This document shows positions 11,348-22,379 of a stretch of 64,000 bases of DNA, piece after piece (position 1 is the stretch's first letter; every line of letters starts with the position of its first letter). Origin of the DNA: Pseudomonas lalucatii. GTDB taxonomy: Bacteria; Pseudomonadota; Gammaproteobacteria; Pseudomonadales; Pseudomonadaceae. The stretch covers positions 1,054,001-1,118,000 of the forward strand of contig NZ_JADPMV010000001.1 in NCBI RefSeq assembly GCF_018398425.1, in the 5' to 3' direction. The notes below the pieces were generated by a model. It worked only from the letters and a program-made list of their open reading frames with translations, ran no database searches and was not told the DNA's origin. The position numbers and the translations under genes are program-made.

Positions 11348-11821
11348 ATGCAGTCCCCGCAGCCGCTGAACCGCAGCCAACTCCCCCTGTTCGACGCCTT
11401 CCTGACCGCGCCGGCCTGCGCGCTGATAGCCGAGGCCGAGCGAGCAGCCTGGCAGGACGAGTCCGAGGCGTTCAGCGAAATATCGCTGCGAGGGGCTGCC
11501 GGACACTGTCTCAACCTGCTCGCCCCCGTCCTCCGTGAGCTGAGCGAAAACCAGGATGCCCGCTGGCTGACCCTGATCGCCCCACCCCGCAGCCTGACGC
11601 CCGCCCGGCTGCGCGATGCCGGGCTGAACCGCGAGCGCATCCTGATCCTGCATCCAGGCAACAAAGGCAGCGCCCTGCAGCTCGCCGAGGAAGCCCTGAA
11701 GCTGGGCCATAGCCATACCGTGGTCAGCTGGCTGCAACCACTGGAGCAGCCTGCCCGGCGACGGCTCGAGCAAGCGGCTCGGCACGGCGGCGCGCAGAGC
11801 CTGAATATCAGCCTGGGTTAA
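11348..11821 (+). CDS. sulA: SOS cell division inhibitor SulA
   Basis: 157 aa. SulA binds FtsZ and blocks Z-ring assembly during DNA damage and is normally removed by Lon. The core of the fold is readable in RWLTLIAPPRSLTP, LNRERILILHPGNKGSALQLAEEAL and HTVVSWLQPLEQPARRRLEQAA, matching pseudomonad SulA. ATG 11348 has AGGAG upstream. The distance to lexA (10 bp) and the absence of a promoter between them indicate a lexA-sulA operon induced together by DNA damage. Confidence 0.93.
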   Translation: MQSPQPLNRSQLPLFDAFLTAPACALIAEAERAAWQDESEAFSEISLRGAAGHCLNLLAPVLRELSENQDARWLTLIAPPRSLTPARLRDAGLNRERILILHPGNKGSALQLAEEALKLGHSHTVVSWLQPLEQPARRRLEQAARHGGAQSLNISLG

Positions 11822-11860
11822 CGGGGGCTAGGGCAGAGAGGAGCTGCGCTAGAGAGTCGC

Positions 11861-11913
11861 CTCGAACAGGAAGCGACAACGGCGCAAGGGCATCGACCGA
11901 CGGCCTGTTCGAG
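11861..11913. repeat. Long-loop perfect inverted repeat after sulA
   Basis: CTCGAACAGG (11861-11870) and CCTGTTCGAG (11904-11913) are perfect 10-bp inverted arms around 33 nt. No U-tract follows on either strand, so it is not a standard intrinsic terminator, though it could protect or end the lexA-sulA message. Confidence 0.5.
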
Positions 11914-11933
11914 AAGAAGCCAGGCGGCGGCGT

Positions 11934-12167
11934 TCAGTGCAGCACACGCGCCTCTTCCTCATGCTGGAAGTCGCCCTCGGCCAAGCGGCCGGCCATCTGC
12001 ACGCCCACGTTCAACATCGCCTTGGCCACCTCGACGTGCTGCCCCTGCAGGAAGGCCTTGGCATCGGAAGAAAAATCCAGCACCACCAGCGCCTCTTCAT
12101 CCTCCGCTCGACGCAGGGCTATGCGCCCATCGGGCAATTCGACAATTTCCAGAAAGGCTGTAGACAT
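11934..12167 (-). CDS. Conserved small protein of unknown function
   Basis: 77 aa, acidic (MSTAFLEIVELPDGRIALRR start). No domain is recognised. The beta-strand pattern (FLEIVELPDGRIALRR, EALVVLDFS) followed by a helix (DAKAFLQGQHVEVAKAMLNVG) suggests a compact alpha/beta fold. From memory a homologue sits at the same place in P. aeruginosa (PA3009), between sulA and the DUF6586 gene, so conserved order supports it as real. No function can be given. Confidence 0.75.
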   Translation of the reverse strand: MSTAFLEIVELPDGRIALRRAEDEEALVVLDFSSDAKAFLQGQHVEVAKAMLNVGVQMAGRLAEGDFQHEEEARVLH

Positions 12168-12244
12168 TGGTTCGGCTCTCCACGTAAGGCCGGCATTGTA
12201 ACAGCCGGCCAGGCTTCACCCTAGCCCGCCCATCCAGAGCCGCC

Positions 12245-12763
12245 TCACCACTCGGTGAGCGACTCGCGAAAGCGTTGTGCCAGCACCTTGAGCTGCTGCC
12301 GCCAGGCCTCGAGCGTCTCCCGCGCCAGCGGCGGCTCCTCGCGGTCCAGGCTGACCGCTTCGATCAGCGGCGTGGCCGGATCGACCTTGGCCTTGCGTTC
12401 GCCCTGGGGCGGCTGGAATAGCTCGGCGTAGGCCCGCAACAGCTGGGCCAGCCAGGTCTCCGGCTGCTGCGCCAGCTCGACCAACTCCGCCAGCTCCGGA
12501 CTCGGCGCCGCCTCCAGCACCGCATGGCTGAGCAACTGCTCGGCCCGCGGTGCGGTGCGCTCCGGCAAGCGGTAATAGCCGGCGATTTCGTGACACAGCC
12601 CCAGCAGCGCCCCGTACAGGTGGAACAACGCCGCCTCGCGCTCGGCCTGAATCAGCGCCTGAGCGTTCATCGCCCGCCCCTCTTGCGCCTGGCGCCAGGA
12701 CTCCAGCGCCAGGCCGGCGTAGAAAAGCTTCTGATTGGTACGGGTATAGAGTTCATTGGCCAT
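12245..12763 (-). CDS. DUF6586 family protein
   Basis: 172 aa, mostly helical, beginning MANELYTRTNQKLFYAGLAL. There is no signal peptide or membrane segment. The family is conserved in Pseudomonas next to topA and has no assigned role. ATG 12763 is chosen because GGAGGG lies 9 nt upstream. The longer GTG start at 12778 would put that ribosome site inside the gene. It ends 81 bp before the next minus-strand gene and lies downstream of topA, so it could share readthrough from it. Confidence 0.8.
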   Translation of the reverse strand: MANELYTRTNQKLFYAGLALESWRQAQEGRAMNAQALIQAEREAALFHLYGALLGLCHEIAGYYRLPERTAPRAEQLLSHAVLEAAPSPELAELVELAQQPETWLAQLLRAYAELFQPPQGERKAKVDPATPLIEAVSLDREEPPLARETLEAWRQQLKVLAQRFRESLTEW

Positions 12764-12832
12764 CGGGACACCCTCCACGACTTATCCCATCACTATACGC
12801 GCGCCCGCGGCGAGCCGGCGCGCGCAGAATGA

Positions 12833-15442
12833 TCAGCGCTTGTCTTCGACCTTCCATTTGCCGCCATCGTAGAAGGCGCGCCAGCCGGTGGGCTTGCCCT
12901 CGACCTCGGACTGCACGTACTGCTCCTTGGTCTTGCGGCTGTAACGGATCACCGCCGGGCGGCCTTCCGGATCCTTCTGCGGCGCCTCCAGCAGGAAGTG
13001 ATACTTGGGGTCGATCTCGTCCTTGTGCGGAAGCAGTTCCAGCACCAGCGGCGCGCGGGTCTCGCGGTTCTTCGGGAACTGGCTGGCGGCGAGGAACAGT
13101 CCGGAAGCGCCGTCGCGCAGCACGTAGGTGTCGTTGACCTTCTCGCACTTGAGCTCCGGCATCTTCACCGCATCCATCTTCGGCGGCGCCGGCTCGCCGC
13201 TCTTGAGCAGCTTGCGGGTGTTCTTGCATTCGCCGTTGGTGCAGCCGAAGAACTTGCCGAAACGCCCGGTCTTGAGCTGCATCTGGCTGCCGCACTTGTC
13301 GCACTCCAGGCTCGGCCCCTCGTAGCCCTTGATGCGGTACTGGCCCTGTTCGACCTCATAGCCGGAGCAGTCCGGGTTATTGCCGCAGACGTGCAGCTTG
13401 CGCGTCTCGTCCAGCAGGTAGGCATCCATGGCGGTGCCGCATTTCTGGCAGCGATGCTTGCCGAGCAGCACCCGCGACTCGGATTCGCCCTCGTCGTCCG
13501 CGGCGATCTCGTCGCCCGGGATCAGGTTGAGGGTCGACTTGCAACGCTCCTTCGGCGGCAGGCTGTAGCCGGAGCAGCCGAGGAACACGCCGGTGGAGGC
13601 GGTCCGGATCATCATCGGCCTGCCGCATTCGCGGCAGGGAATGTCGGTCGGGGTCGGCAGGTTGGCGCGCATGCCGCTGTCGCTGGCCTCGGCCACCTCC
13701 AGCTTGCCCTTGAAGTCGCCGTAGAACTCGTCGAGCAGGTGCTTCCACTCGCGCTCGCCCTGGGCGACATCGTCCAGATGCTCCTCCATGCCGGCGGTGA
13801 AGCCGTAGTCCATCAGGTTGGCGAAGCTCTCGGACAGGCGCTCGGTGACGATCTCGCCCATCTTTTCCGAGTAGAAGCGACGGTTGTGCAGGGCGACGTA
13901 GCCACGGTCCTGGATGGTCGAGATGATCGCCGCGTAGGTCGAAGGCCGGCCGATGCCGCGCTTCTCCATCTCCTTGACCAGGCTGGCCTCGGAATAGCGC
14001 GCCGGCGGCTTGGTGAAATGCTGGCTGGGGTCGAGTTTGAGCAGCTCGAGCAGCTCGCCCTGACTCATCTCGGGCAGCACGTCGTCCTCGCCCGGCTTGC
14101 TCTGCTGCGGCAGCGCCCGGGTATAGCCGTCGAACTTGAGGATACGGCCCTTGGCACGCAGCTCGAACTGGGCCGCGGTCACGGTGACCGTGGTCGACAG
14201 GTACTCGGCCGGCGGCATCTGGCAGGCGACGAACTGGCGCCAGATCAACTCGTAGAGGCGCTCGGCATCGCGCTCCATGCCGGACAACTGGGTCGGCTTG
14301 AGGTTGACGTCGGAGGGGCGGATCGCCTCGTGGGCCTCCTGGGCGCCCTCCTTGCTGCTGTAGACATTGGCCTTGGCCGGCAGGTACTTGGTGCCGTACT
14401 CGTTCTCGATGAAATCACGGACCATGCTCACGGCGTCCGCCGAGAGGTTGGTCGAGTCGGTACGCATATAGGTGATGTAGCCGGCCTCGTAGAGGCGCTG
14501 GGCCATCATCATGGTCTTCTTCACGCCGAAGCCCAGGCGGTTGCTCGCGGCCTGCTGCAGGGTGGAGGTGATGAAGGGCGCCGAAGGCTTGCTGCTGGTC
14601 GGCTTGTCTTCGCGCTTGGCGATGCTGTAGCTGGACGCCTTGAGCGTCGCCAGGGCGGCCATGGCCTGAGCTTCGTTCAGCGGCTTGAAGGCGGCGCCGT
14701 TCTCCCGCGCCACCTCGAAGCGCACGGTCGCGCCCTTGGCGGTGCCGAGGTCGGCGTGCACTTCCCAGTACTCTTCCGGGACGAAGGCACGGATTTCCTT
14801 CTCGCGCTCGACCACCAGCTTCACCGCCACCGACTGCACGCGCCCGGCGGACAGGCCGCGGGCGATCTTCGCCCACAGCAGCGGCGAGACCATGTAGCCC
14901 ACCACGCGATCGAGGAAACGTCGCGCCTGCTGGGCATTGACCCTGTTGATGTCGAGCTCGCCCGGTTCGGCGAAAGCCTCCTGGATCGCCTTCTTGGTGA
15001 TCTCGTTGAACACCACGCGCTTGTAGCGGCTGTCGTCGCCGCCGATGGACTCGCGCAGGTGCCAGGCGATGGCTTCCCCCTCGCGATCCAAGTCGGTCGC
15101 GAGATAGATGGTGTCGGCTTCCTTGGCCAAGCGGCGCAGTTCCTCGACCACCTTTTCCTTGCCGGGGAGGATCTCGTACTTGGCCTTCCAGCCCTGCTCC
15201 GGATCGACCCCCATGCGGGAGAACAGCTGACGCTTGGCCTTTTCCTTGGGCGACAGGGCCGGCGCCTCGCCGGCCGCGGCCTTGCCGCGCTTGGCCGGCT
15301 CCTTGGCGGCGCTCGCCGAGCCACTGGTAGGCAGGTCACGGATGTGGCCGATGCTCGACTTCACCACGTACTGGCTGCCCAGGTACTTGTTGATGGTCTT
15401 GGCCTTGGCCGGGGATTCCACGATGACCAGCGATTTACCCAT
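12833..15442 (-). CDS. topA: DNA topoisomerase I
   Basis: Type IA topoisomerase that relaxes negative supercoils. 869 aa. The Toprim domain begins at [14 protein letters not shown] and includes the metal-binding [12 protein letters not shown] (about 117-128). The catalytic Tyr is Tyr325 in [10 protein letters not shown], matching E. coli Tyr319. The C-terminal half carries Cys4 zinc ribbons (CREC...C-GCSGY, CQKC, CDKC...GCTNGEC) and ends in a basic tail. An alanine/lysine-rich insert near residues 42-60 ([17 protein letters not shown]) is longer than in E. coli. ATG 15442 is well supported ([10 protein letters not shown]). Confidence 0.97.
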   Translation of the reverse strand: MGKSLVIVESPAKAKTINKYLGSQYVVKSSIGHIRDLPTSGSASAAKEPAKRGKAAAGEAPALSPKEKAKRQLFSRMGVDPEQGWKAKYEILPGKEKVVEELRRLAKEADTIYLATDLDREGEAIAWHLRESIGGDDSRYKRVVFNEITKKAIQEAFAEPGELDINRVNAQQARRFLDRVVGYMVSPLLWAKIARGLSAGRVQSVAVKLVVEREKEIRAFVPEEYWEVHADLGTAKGATVRFEVARENGAAFKPLNEAQAMAALATLKASSYSIAKREDKPTSSKPSAPFITSTLQQAASNRLGFGVKKTMMMAQRLYEAGYITYMRTDSTNLSADAVSMVRDFIENEYGTKYLPAKANVYSSKEGAQEAHEAIRPSDVNLKPTQLSGMERDAERLYELIWRQFVACQMPPAEYLSTTVTVTAAQFELRAKGRILKFDGYTRALPQQSKPGEDDVLPEMSQGELLELLKLDPSQHFTKPPARYSEASLVKEMEKRGIGRPSTYAAIISTIQDRGYVALHNRRFYSEKMGEIVTERLSESFANLMDYGFTAGMEEHLDDVAQGEREWKHLLDEFYGDFKGKLEVAEASDSGMRANLPTPTDIPCRECGRPMMIRTASTGVFLGCSGYSLPPKERCKSTLNLIPGDEIAADDEGESESRVLLGKHRCQKCGTAMDAYLLDETRKLHVCGNNPDCSGYEVEQGQYRIKGYEGPSLECDKCGSQMQLKTGRFGKFFGCTNGECKNTRKLLKSGEPAPPKMDAVKMPELKCEKVNDTYVLRDGASGLFLAASQFPKNRETRAPLVLELLPHKDEIDPKYHFLLEAPQKDPEGRPAVIRYSRKTKEQYVQSEVEGKPTGWRAFYDGGKWKVEDKR

Positions 15443-15557
15443 GGATCAGAAAATTCCTGAATGCAAAATAATGAAGGGCGACCGGCGCCCGACGCGGCAC
15501 CGCTATATATAGTGGCGCCAAAGGTGAGGTCAAGCGAAGGCGTGACCCGCGAGCCGC

Positions 15558-15794
15558 TCAGTCCCCGCCGATTACCGGCGTCTCGGCCCGTATCAGGGCA
15601 AAGCGCGGCAGCGTTTTGCCCTCGACCACAACCTCCTCGCAGAACATCTCCAGCGGTCGCACCCACAGCCCGTAATCGCCGTACAGCGCCTGGTAGACCA
15701 CCATCTGCTGTTCGCTCTCGGAGTGTCGGGCGACACCGAATACCCGGTACTCGGGCCCCTTGTAGTGACGATAAAGACCGGGTTGTAGCTGCAT
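15558..15794 (-). CDS. DUF1653 family protein
   Basis: 78 aa. The family signature is complete: a short N-terminus followed by G-x-Y-x-H-Y-K-G (LYRHYKGPEYRV), then MVVYQALYGDYGLWVRPLEMF. DUF1653 proteins are small beta-rich domains, sometimes fused to NUDIX enzymes, with no proven function. It lies between fadA and topA on the same strand but is separated from fadA by a strong terminator, so it has its own promoter, not identified here. Confidence 0.88.
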   Translation of the reverse strand: MQLQPGLYRHYKGPEYRVFGVARHSESEQQMVVYQALYGDYGLWVRPLEMFCEEVVVEGKTLPRFALIRAETPVIGGD

Positions 15795-15825
15795 CGCAGA
15801 ATTCCTTGAAAAAACTTATCGCCGA

Positions 15826-15857
15826 CAAACAAAAACCGGGGCACTGGGCCCCGGTTT
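15826..15857 (-). terminator. Intrinsic terminator of the fadBA operon
   Basis: On the minus strand a 9-bp perfect stem (AAACCGGGG at 15833-15841 pairing with CCCCGGTTT at 15849-15857) with a 7-nt loop is followed by a U-rich run. It lies 15 bp after the fadA stop. Confidence 0.9.
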
Positions 15858-15872
15858 CGTACCGTGCAACGC

Positions 15873-17063
<1,191 letters not shown>

Positions 17064-17078
17064 CTAGTCGTTGCGCGC

Positions 17079-19226
17079 TTAACCGAAGAACTTCTGGCCA
17101 TTGGCGGCCATTTCGCGAAGCTTGGCGGTCGGCTGGTACAGCGCGCCCAGGTCGGCGTACTTGTCGGCCAGGGCCACGAATTCGGCGACTCCGACGCTGT
17201 CGATGTAGCGCAGCGCGCCCCCGCGGAAGGGCGGGAAGCCGATGCCGTAGATCAGGCCCATGTCGGCCTCGGCGGCGGTCTCGACGATGCCGTCCTCCAG
17301 GCAGCGCACGGTTTCCATGCACAGCGGGATCATCATGAAGTTGATGATGTCCTCATCGGTCACTTCACGCTGCTCGCGGACGATGGACTTGAGCAGCTCG
17401 TAGGCCTGCGGGTCGATGACCTTCTTCGGCTTGCCGCGCTTGTCGGTCTCGTAGGCATAGAAGCCCTTGCCGTTCTTCTGGCCCAGACGATCCGCTTCGT
17501 ACATCACATCAACCGCGGTGCGACCTTCGACCGCCATGCGATCCGGGAAGCCTTCGGCCATGACGTCGCGACCATGGTGACCGGTGTCGATACCGACCAC
17601 GTCGGACAGATAAGCCGGGCCCATTGGCCAGCCGAATTTCTCCATGACTTTATCGATGCGCTGGAAGTCGACACCGAGCTCAAGCAACTTGGAGAAGCCA
17701 CCGAAGTACGGGAACAGCACGCGGTTGACCAGGAAGCCCGGGCAGTCGTTGACCACGACCGGGGTCTTGCCCATCTTCTTGGCGTAGGCCACGGTGGTGG
17801 CCACTGCCACTTCGCTGGACTTCTCCCCGCGGATGACTTCGACCAGCGGCATCATGTGCACCGGGTTGAAGAAGTGCATGCCGACGAAGTTTTCCGGACG
17901 CTTGAGCGCCTTGGCCAGCAGGCTGATGGAGATGGTCGAGGTGTTGGAGGCGAGGATCGCGCTCTCGCCGACGGCCGCTTCCACTTCGGCCAGCACGGCC
18001 TGCTTGACCTTGGGGTTCTCGACCACGGCCTCGACGACGATGTCGACGTTGCCGAAATCGCCATAGGACATGGTCGGACGGATGGCGTTGAGCGCCTCGG
18101 CCATCTTCGCCGGCGTCAGGCGGCCCTTCTCGACGCGCTTGCCGAGCAGCTTGGAGGCCTCGTTGAGGCCCATCTGGATACCCTCTTCGCGGATATCCTT
18201 CATCAGGATCGGCGTGCCCTTGACCGCCGACTGGTAGGCGATGCCGCCACCCATGATGCCGGCGCCGAGTACGGCCGCCAGTTTCACGTCCCGGGCGATC
18301 TCGTCGTGGTGCTTGGCCTTCTTCTTCAGCTCCTGATCATTGAGGAACAGGCCGATCAGGCTCTCGGCCACTGAGGTCTTGGCCAGCTTGACGAAGCCGG
18401 CGGCTTCGACTTCCAGCGCCTTGTCGCGACCGAAGTTGGCGGCCTTCTGGATGGTCTTGATGGCCTCGACCGGCGCCGGGTAGTTCGGGCCGGCCTGGCC
18501 TGCGACGAAACCCTTGGCGGTCTCGAAGCACATCATCTGCTCGATGGCGTTGAGCTTGAGCTTGTCCAGCTTCGGCTGGCGCTTGGCCTTGTGGTCCAGC
18601 TCGCCGGCAATGGCGCGCTTGACCAGGTCCAGGGCTGCTGCCTGGAGCTTGTCGGCGCCGACCACGACATCGACGGCACCCACTTTCAGGGCGTCGTCCG
18701 CGCGATTTTCCTTGCCGGCGGCGATCCACTCCACCGCGTTGTCGGTACCGATCAGGCGCGGCAGGCGCACGGTGCCGCCGAAGCCGGGGTAGATGCCCAG
18801 CTTGACTTCCGGCAGGCCCACCTTGGCGCTGTCGGCCATGACCCGGTAATCCGCGGCCAGGCACATCTCGAAACCGCCACCCAGGGCGATGCCGTTGATG
18901 ACCGCGACGGTCGGCACGCCGAGGTCTTCGAAATCACTGAAGATCTTGTTGGCTTCCAGGTTGCCCGCCACCAGCTCCTCGTCAGGCAGCTTGAAGTTGT
19001 CGACGAATTCGGTGATATCGGCGCCGACGATGAACACGTCCTTGCCACTGGTGACAATCACGCCCTTGATCGAGTCATCGGCCTTGATCGCATCAACCGA
19101 CTGACGCAGTTCGTTCAGGGTTAGGCGGTTGAACTTGTTGACGGATTCACCCTTGAGGTCGAATTTCAGTTCGACGATGCCACTCTCAAGAGCCGTAACC
19201 GTGATGGCTTTACCTTCGTAAATCAT
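17079..19226 (-). CDS. fadB: Multifunctional fatty-acid oxidation complex alpha subunit
   Basis: 715 aa, the usual FadB length. It carries an enoyl-CoA hydratase/isomerase domain, with catalytic Glu120 (GGGFEMCLA) and Glu140 (LPEVKLG). The L-3-hydroxyacyl-CoA dehydrogenase domain follows, with the NAD-binding glycine loop GAGIMGGG near residue 320 and the catalytic His in GMHFFNPVH, then the C-terminal dehydrogenase fold. ATG 19226 ([10 protein letters not shown]) has GGAGAT 7 nt upstream. The longer open frame to 19379 has no support. Probable PsrA control is discussed under the upstream site. Confidence 0.96.
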   Translation of the reverse strand: MIYEGKAITVTALESGIVELKFDLKGESVNKFNRLTLNELRQSVDAIKADDSIKGVIVTSGKDVFIVGADITEFVDNFKLPDEELVAGNLEANKIFSDFEDLGVPTVAVINGIALGGGFEMCLAADYRVMADSAKVGLPEVKLGIYPGFGGTVRLPRLIGTDNAVEWIAAGKENRADDALKVGAVDVVVGADKLQAAALDLVKRAIAGELDHKAKRQPKLDKLKLNAIEQMMCFETAKGFVAGQAGPNYPAPVEAIKTIQKAANFGRDKALEVEAAGFVKLAKTSVAESLIGLFLNDQELKKKAKHHDEIARDVKLAAVLGAGIMGGGIAYQSAVKGTPILMKDIREEGIQMGLNEASKLLGKRVEKGRLTPAKMAEALNAIRPTMSYGDFGNVDIVVEAVVENPKVKQAVLAEVEAAVGESAILASNTSTISISLLAKALKRPENFVGMHFFNPVHMMPLVEVIRGEKSSEVAVATTVAYAKKMGKTPVVVNDCPGFLVNRVLFPYFGGFSKLLELGVDFQRIDKVMEKFGWPMGPAYLSDVVGIDTGHHGRDVMAEGFPDRMAVEGRTAVDVMYEADRLGQKNGKGFYAYETDKRGKPKKVIDPQAYELLKSIVREQREVTDEDIINFMMIPLCMETVRCLEDGIVETAAEADMGLIYGIGFPPFRGGALRYIDSVGVAEFVALADKYADLGALYQPTAKLREMAANGQKFFG

Positions 19227-19352
19227 CAACTGATCTCCACGGTATGGAAGCTGAACAGTACACATCGGAGCCAACCAGTGGGCTTGTCCCACGGCACTGC
19301 CGTCGAGAATAGCCCCAAGCCGCCTGGCACACCCGCCGACGCGATATTCGGA

Positions 19353-19403
19353 CTGTAAAGGCGCCGCCGCTTCAGGCAAACGCTCAATTCATACGCCCGT
19401 TTG
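19353..19403 (-). promoter_or_regulatory. Probable fadBA promoter with PsrA-like operator
   Basis: CATAC-gccc-GTTTG (19390-19403) matches nine of ten arm positions of the PsrA pattern. Just downstream on the minus strand, TTGCCT, a 16-nt spacer and TACAGT form a plausible promoter whose -35 follows a second half-site (CAAAC in plus orientation, 19378-19382). PsrA repression of fadBA is established in P. aeruginosa. The exact bases here are my inference. Confidence 0.5.
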
Positions 19404-19708
19404 ATTTGGGTGTGCACACCATCGGGGAAAAGCCGCGAATTGTCAATCGGCCGAGCGCTTCCCGCCCTCCGCGAGCCCCGGCCTGGAGCGCCGCTGGGCC
19501 GAAGAGCCCGCGCCAGACGGAGCAGAACGGCCGATCAGCGGTGTCGATCCCCCGTCATTCGCCGGAGCCTCGCATCGGCGAATGTGAAGCAGCGCATGCC
19601 TGGAAAAATAAAATATCTCCGGGTACAGTCGTCCCACTACGCCCCGGCATGACTGGCGCGTAACCACAACAAAAACAAAATACCCCCAGAGGGGCACACG
19701 GAGTTCCC
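19404..19708. other. Intergenic region upstream of the exported protein gene
   Basis: About 300 bp between the fadBA regulatory region and the next plus-strand gene. It holds open frames only by composition. AT-rich stretches at 19603-19620 and 19670-19685 could be the promoter and leader of the downstream gene. I see no RNA gene or repeat. Confidence 0.4.
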
Positions 19709-20527
19709 ATGTCGAGCCGACTGCTTGCCATTTCCCTGAGCACCCTGCTCGCCACCGGCCTGACGCTGTTCAGCAGCGCCAGCCAGGCCGCCGACGCCGC
19801 CAGCAACCTGCTCGCCCTGCACCAGCTGCGCCTGGCCGCGCAGAAGAGTCTGGGCGATTTCTACATGTACAACGCCATGGAGGGCGATCAGCGTTACGCG
19901 CGGCTGATCGACCAGTCCCAGACCCAGGCCAGTCAACACCTGCAGGCCCTCGCCGAGATGCCGGGAGAGGGCTCGCGCGTCCTGCTTGCCCAACTCGACG
20001 AACAGTGGCGAGACTACCGGAGCGCGCTCGACAGGCTGATCAAGGCCTTGAAACAGCAGGGATACACCGACCTGCAGCCGGTAGCCGATCTGGGCGCCAG
20101 CAACCAGCAACTGCTGGCCCTGAGCAACGCGCTCTACAGCAAGATCGAACAGGAAAGCCAGTTCAAGGTAGCGCCCCTGACCCAGCAGAGCCGCGATCAG
20201 AGCCTGCTGATGCAGGCCATCGCGGTGGACTACGCCGCACGCAACGCTTCGGTGGGGGCTACGTTCATGGGCGGCGGCGAGGTCCGCCCTATCGAGGAAA
20301 TGGTCGACCAGTTCGCCGCGGGCCTGGCGAACCTGCAGCAAGCCACGCGAAACGACACACAGCTCAAACAGACCTTGAGCACCGTCGGCACCAAGTGGCG
20401 CTACATCGAGAAATCGTTGATGAACTATAACGAGAACAGCGTGCCCTTCCTCGTCAACAAGTACTCGGACAGCATCATCGAGGGGCTCGAGCGCGTCTCC
20501 GCCCAGTATGCGGCCACCCGCTCGTAA
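19709..20527 (+). CDS. Exported helical protein of unknown function
   Basis: 272 aa with a clear signal peptide (MSSRLLAISLSTLLATGLTL, cleavage after SQA). The rest is almost all alpha-helix with many Gln, Ala and Leu and no membrane segment, resembling the periplasmic four-helix ligand modules of chemoreceptors such as PilJ but without a transmembrane or signalling part. From memory a homologue occupies the same position in P. aeruginosa (PA3015). The start at 19709 is supported by the signal sequence. Function unknown. It could be a periplasmic binding or chaperone-like protein. Confidence 0.75.
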   Translation: MSSRLLAISLSTLLATGLTLFSSASQAADAASNLLALHQLRLAAQKSLGDFYMYNAMEGDQRYARLIDQSQTQASQHLQALAEMPGEGSRVLLAQLDEQWRDYRSALDRLIKALKQQGYTDLQPVADLGASNQQLLALSNALYSKIEQESQFKVAPLTQQSRDQSLLMQAIAVDYAARNASVGATFMGGGEVRPIEEMVDQFAAGLANLQQATRNDTQLKQTLSTVGTKWRYIEKSLMNYNENSVPFLVNKYSDSIIEGLERVSAQYAATRS

Positions 20528-20584
20528 GCCCGGCCCCCTCGGCGTGCCGCATACAAGCTTTCCGGCCTGCCTGGCCAACCCTGC

Positions 20585-20613
20585 GGCCCGGCGCTTGCGT
20601 CGGGCCCTTCTTT
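20585..20613 (+). terminator. Terminator after the exported protein gene
   Basis: Stem GGCCCGGCGC (20585-20594) and GCGTCGGGCC (20597-20606) with one G-U pair, followed by a T-rich CTTCTTT tail. Confidence 0.75.
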
Positions 20614-20618
20614 ATCCC

Positions 20619-21056
20619 CTAGGCGCGCGCCCGCAGGAAGTCGTTGACTCTCTGCAGCGCGTCGTCCTGCCCACGCTCGCCCCAGCACAGCGCCACCATC
20701 TGCGGCGAGGCTTCGACCTTGAACACATCGGCAGGCAGCTGCGCCAGCTGCTCGACCAGGGACGCCTCGGCGCAGGGCTCGCGCCATTGGTTCAGCCATC
20801 GCCCCGGCTCCGCCTGCCAGTAGCACCAGCTGTCCGCATGCCCGCGGCGGCGCCCCAGGTGGTACTGGGCGCAGGCGCCCGGAGGCTGCTCGGCCAACCA
20901 GTGCGGCCACTCCTGGCGCGACAACTGCATCGCCAGCCCCAGGCGCCGCGCCTGCAGACGCACGTCCATCTGCCCACGCTGACGCCGCGACGGAATCAGC
21001 CAGCTCAGCGGGCTGAGCACGCAAGCCAGAAGCAACAGTGCTATCCACAGGGTCAT
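20619..21056 (-). CDS. Conserved hypothetical, single N-terminal membrane anchor
   Basis: 145 aa. One hydrophobic segment (residues 2-20, MTLWIALLLLACVLSPLSWL) ends in a basic stretch (RRQRG), so the protein is probably an inner-membrane-anchored cytoplasmic domain. The soluble part is rich in Trp and Gln (EWPHWLAEQP, WYWQAEPGRW-like spacing) with no recognised domain. From memory a homologue lies beside uspA in P. aeruginosa (PA3016). It shares an upstream region with the divergent universal stress gene. Confidence 0.65.
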   Translation of the reverse strand: MTLWIALLLLACVLSPLSWLIPSRRQRGQMDVRLQARRLGLAMQLSRQEWPHWLAEQPPGACAQYHLGRRRGHADSWCYWQAEPGRWLNQWREPCAEASLVEQLAQLPADVFKVEASPQMVALCWGERGQDDALQRVNDFLRARA

Positions 21057-21144
21057 CGGATTGTTCTCGCAGGCAAAAGCCTGTCGCCAGCCGTCAATAC
21101 AGTCATACTTACTCTCAACGCTTGTCCATTCGAGGAGTCACCCC

Positions 21145-21585
21145 ATGCCCTACCAGCACATCCTGGTTGCCGTCGACCTGACCGAGGAATGCGACCCGGT
21201 CATGCAGCGTGCGCAGAAACTGGCCGCCAGCAGCCACGCCAAGCTGTCCGTGGTGCACGTCGTCGAGCCCATGGCCATGGCCTTTGGCGGTGACGTGCCG
21301 ATGGACCTGTCGATGCTGCAACAGCAGCAGTTCGACCAGGCCCGCGAGCGCCTGGACAGCTTCGCCGGGAAATACCCGAAACTGAGCGCCGACCAACGCC
21401 ACCTGGCCTATGGTCAACCGCGCCAGGAAATTCATCGCCTGGCCGAGGAGCAGGGCTGCGACCTGATCATGGTCGGCAGCCACGGTCGCCACGGCCTGGC
21501 CCTGCTGCTGGGTTCGACCGCCAACGACGTGCTGCACGGCGCCCCCTGCGACGTCCTGGCCGTGCGTCTGAACAAGCCCGAATAA
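21145..21585 (+). CDS. Universal stress protein, UspA family
   Basis: 146 aa, a single Usp domain. The N-terminal strand YQHILVAVDLTEE and the C-terminal nucleotide-binding motif G-x2-G-x9-G-S/T (MVGSHGRHGLALLLGSTANDVL) are intact, so ATP binding is likely. Members support survival in stationary phase, anaerobiosis and membrane stress. ATG 21145 has GAGGAG upstream. The longer open frame from 21061 is not needed. It sits alone, facing the next gene. Confidence 0.93.
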   Translation: MPYQHILVAVDLTEECDPVMQRAQKLAASSHAKLSVVHVVEPMAMAFGGDVPMDLSMLQQQQFDQARERLDSFAGKYPKLSADQRHLAYGQPRQEIHRLAEEQGCDLIMVGSHGRHGLALLLGSTANDVLHGAPCDVLAVRLNKPE

Positions 21586-21629
21586 GCCTCCGCTCGGCGA
21601 GTGGCGCGCCTGCGCCATTCGCCGCCCCG

Positions 21630-22316
21630 TCACTCGAAGCCTTCACCGGAACTCATCACCAGCGGGCGAATCTTCTGCAGCTGGGTCTCCAACGAGTAGG
21701 TCATGCTCGAGGCCATCGAGAAGAAGGTCAGGAACGCCTTCAGATTCGAGTCGCCCTCGCAGGTATCGTGGATGCGCTGCCAGAACGCCTGATTGACCAG
21801 CTGCAGCTGCTGGAACATCCGCACCAGCCCCTTCAGCTCCCAATCCGCATGGCGCCCTTCGCGGTGATTGAAATACTGGCGCGCCAGATACAGCGAGAAG
21901 GTCCGCAGGATGAACTCCTGATTGCTGGCGAACGGCAGATGGTTCTGCGCCATCGGCCGCAGCTTGCCCAGCACCGGGCAGGCACTGGTCGCCATGATGA
22001 CCCCGAGAAGCGCCCGCAAGCCCTCCTCCAGACCGACCTGCTTGGTGTACTCGCGCTCCGGGGTGCGCACCCAGACCACGGCCTTCTTGAAGGCCGGCAG
22101 GCCCTGAAAGTCCTCGATCACCCGGTGCAGGTCGACAGCCGCCGGGCAATGGCTGAAGCTGTTGCGACTCAGCGGGCAGTTGCTGCACTGCTGATACCCC
22201 AGCCGGGTCCACTTCGGCGCGGCCTGGGCCTGCGCCGAGTCATAGGGGCGCTCCAGCTCGATGTGATAGCTGAACTGATGATTGTCGTCGAGAGTGAATC
22301 GGTACTCGATGGCCAT
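21630..22316 (-). CDS. Conserved hypothetical with CX2C-X9-C cysteine cluster
   Basis: 228 aa, cytoplasmic, beginning MAIEYRFTLDDNHQFSYHIEL. A possible metal or Fe-S site is formed by CSNCPLSRNSFSHC (Cys-X2-Cys-X9-Cys, about residues 43-56) plus a later Cys in TSACPVLGKL. The remainder is helical (LKGLVRMFQQLQLVNQAFW). From memory it matches the gene next to uup in P. aeruginosa (PA3018). No function is known. It lies 63 bp downstream of uup and may be in the same transcript. Confidence 0.75.
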   Translation of the reverse strand: MAIEYRFTLDDNHQFSYHIELERPYDSAQAQAAPKWTRLGYQQCSNCPLSRNSFSHCPAAVDLHRVIEDFQGLPAFKKAVVWVRTPEREYTKQVGLEEGLRALLGVIMATSACPVLGKLRPMAQNHLPFASNQEFILRTFSLYLARQYFNHREGRHADWELKGLVRMFQQLQLVNQAFWQRIHDTCEGDSNLKAFLTFFSMASSMTYSLETQLQKIRPLVMSSGEGFE

Positions 22317-22379
22317 GCCTTGCTCCGCCAGACGTCCAGGTGTCCTGTTTGAGGGTTTTCGATCGTATTGTCGGCGGTT

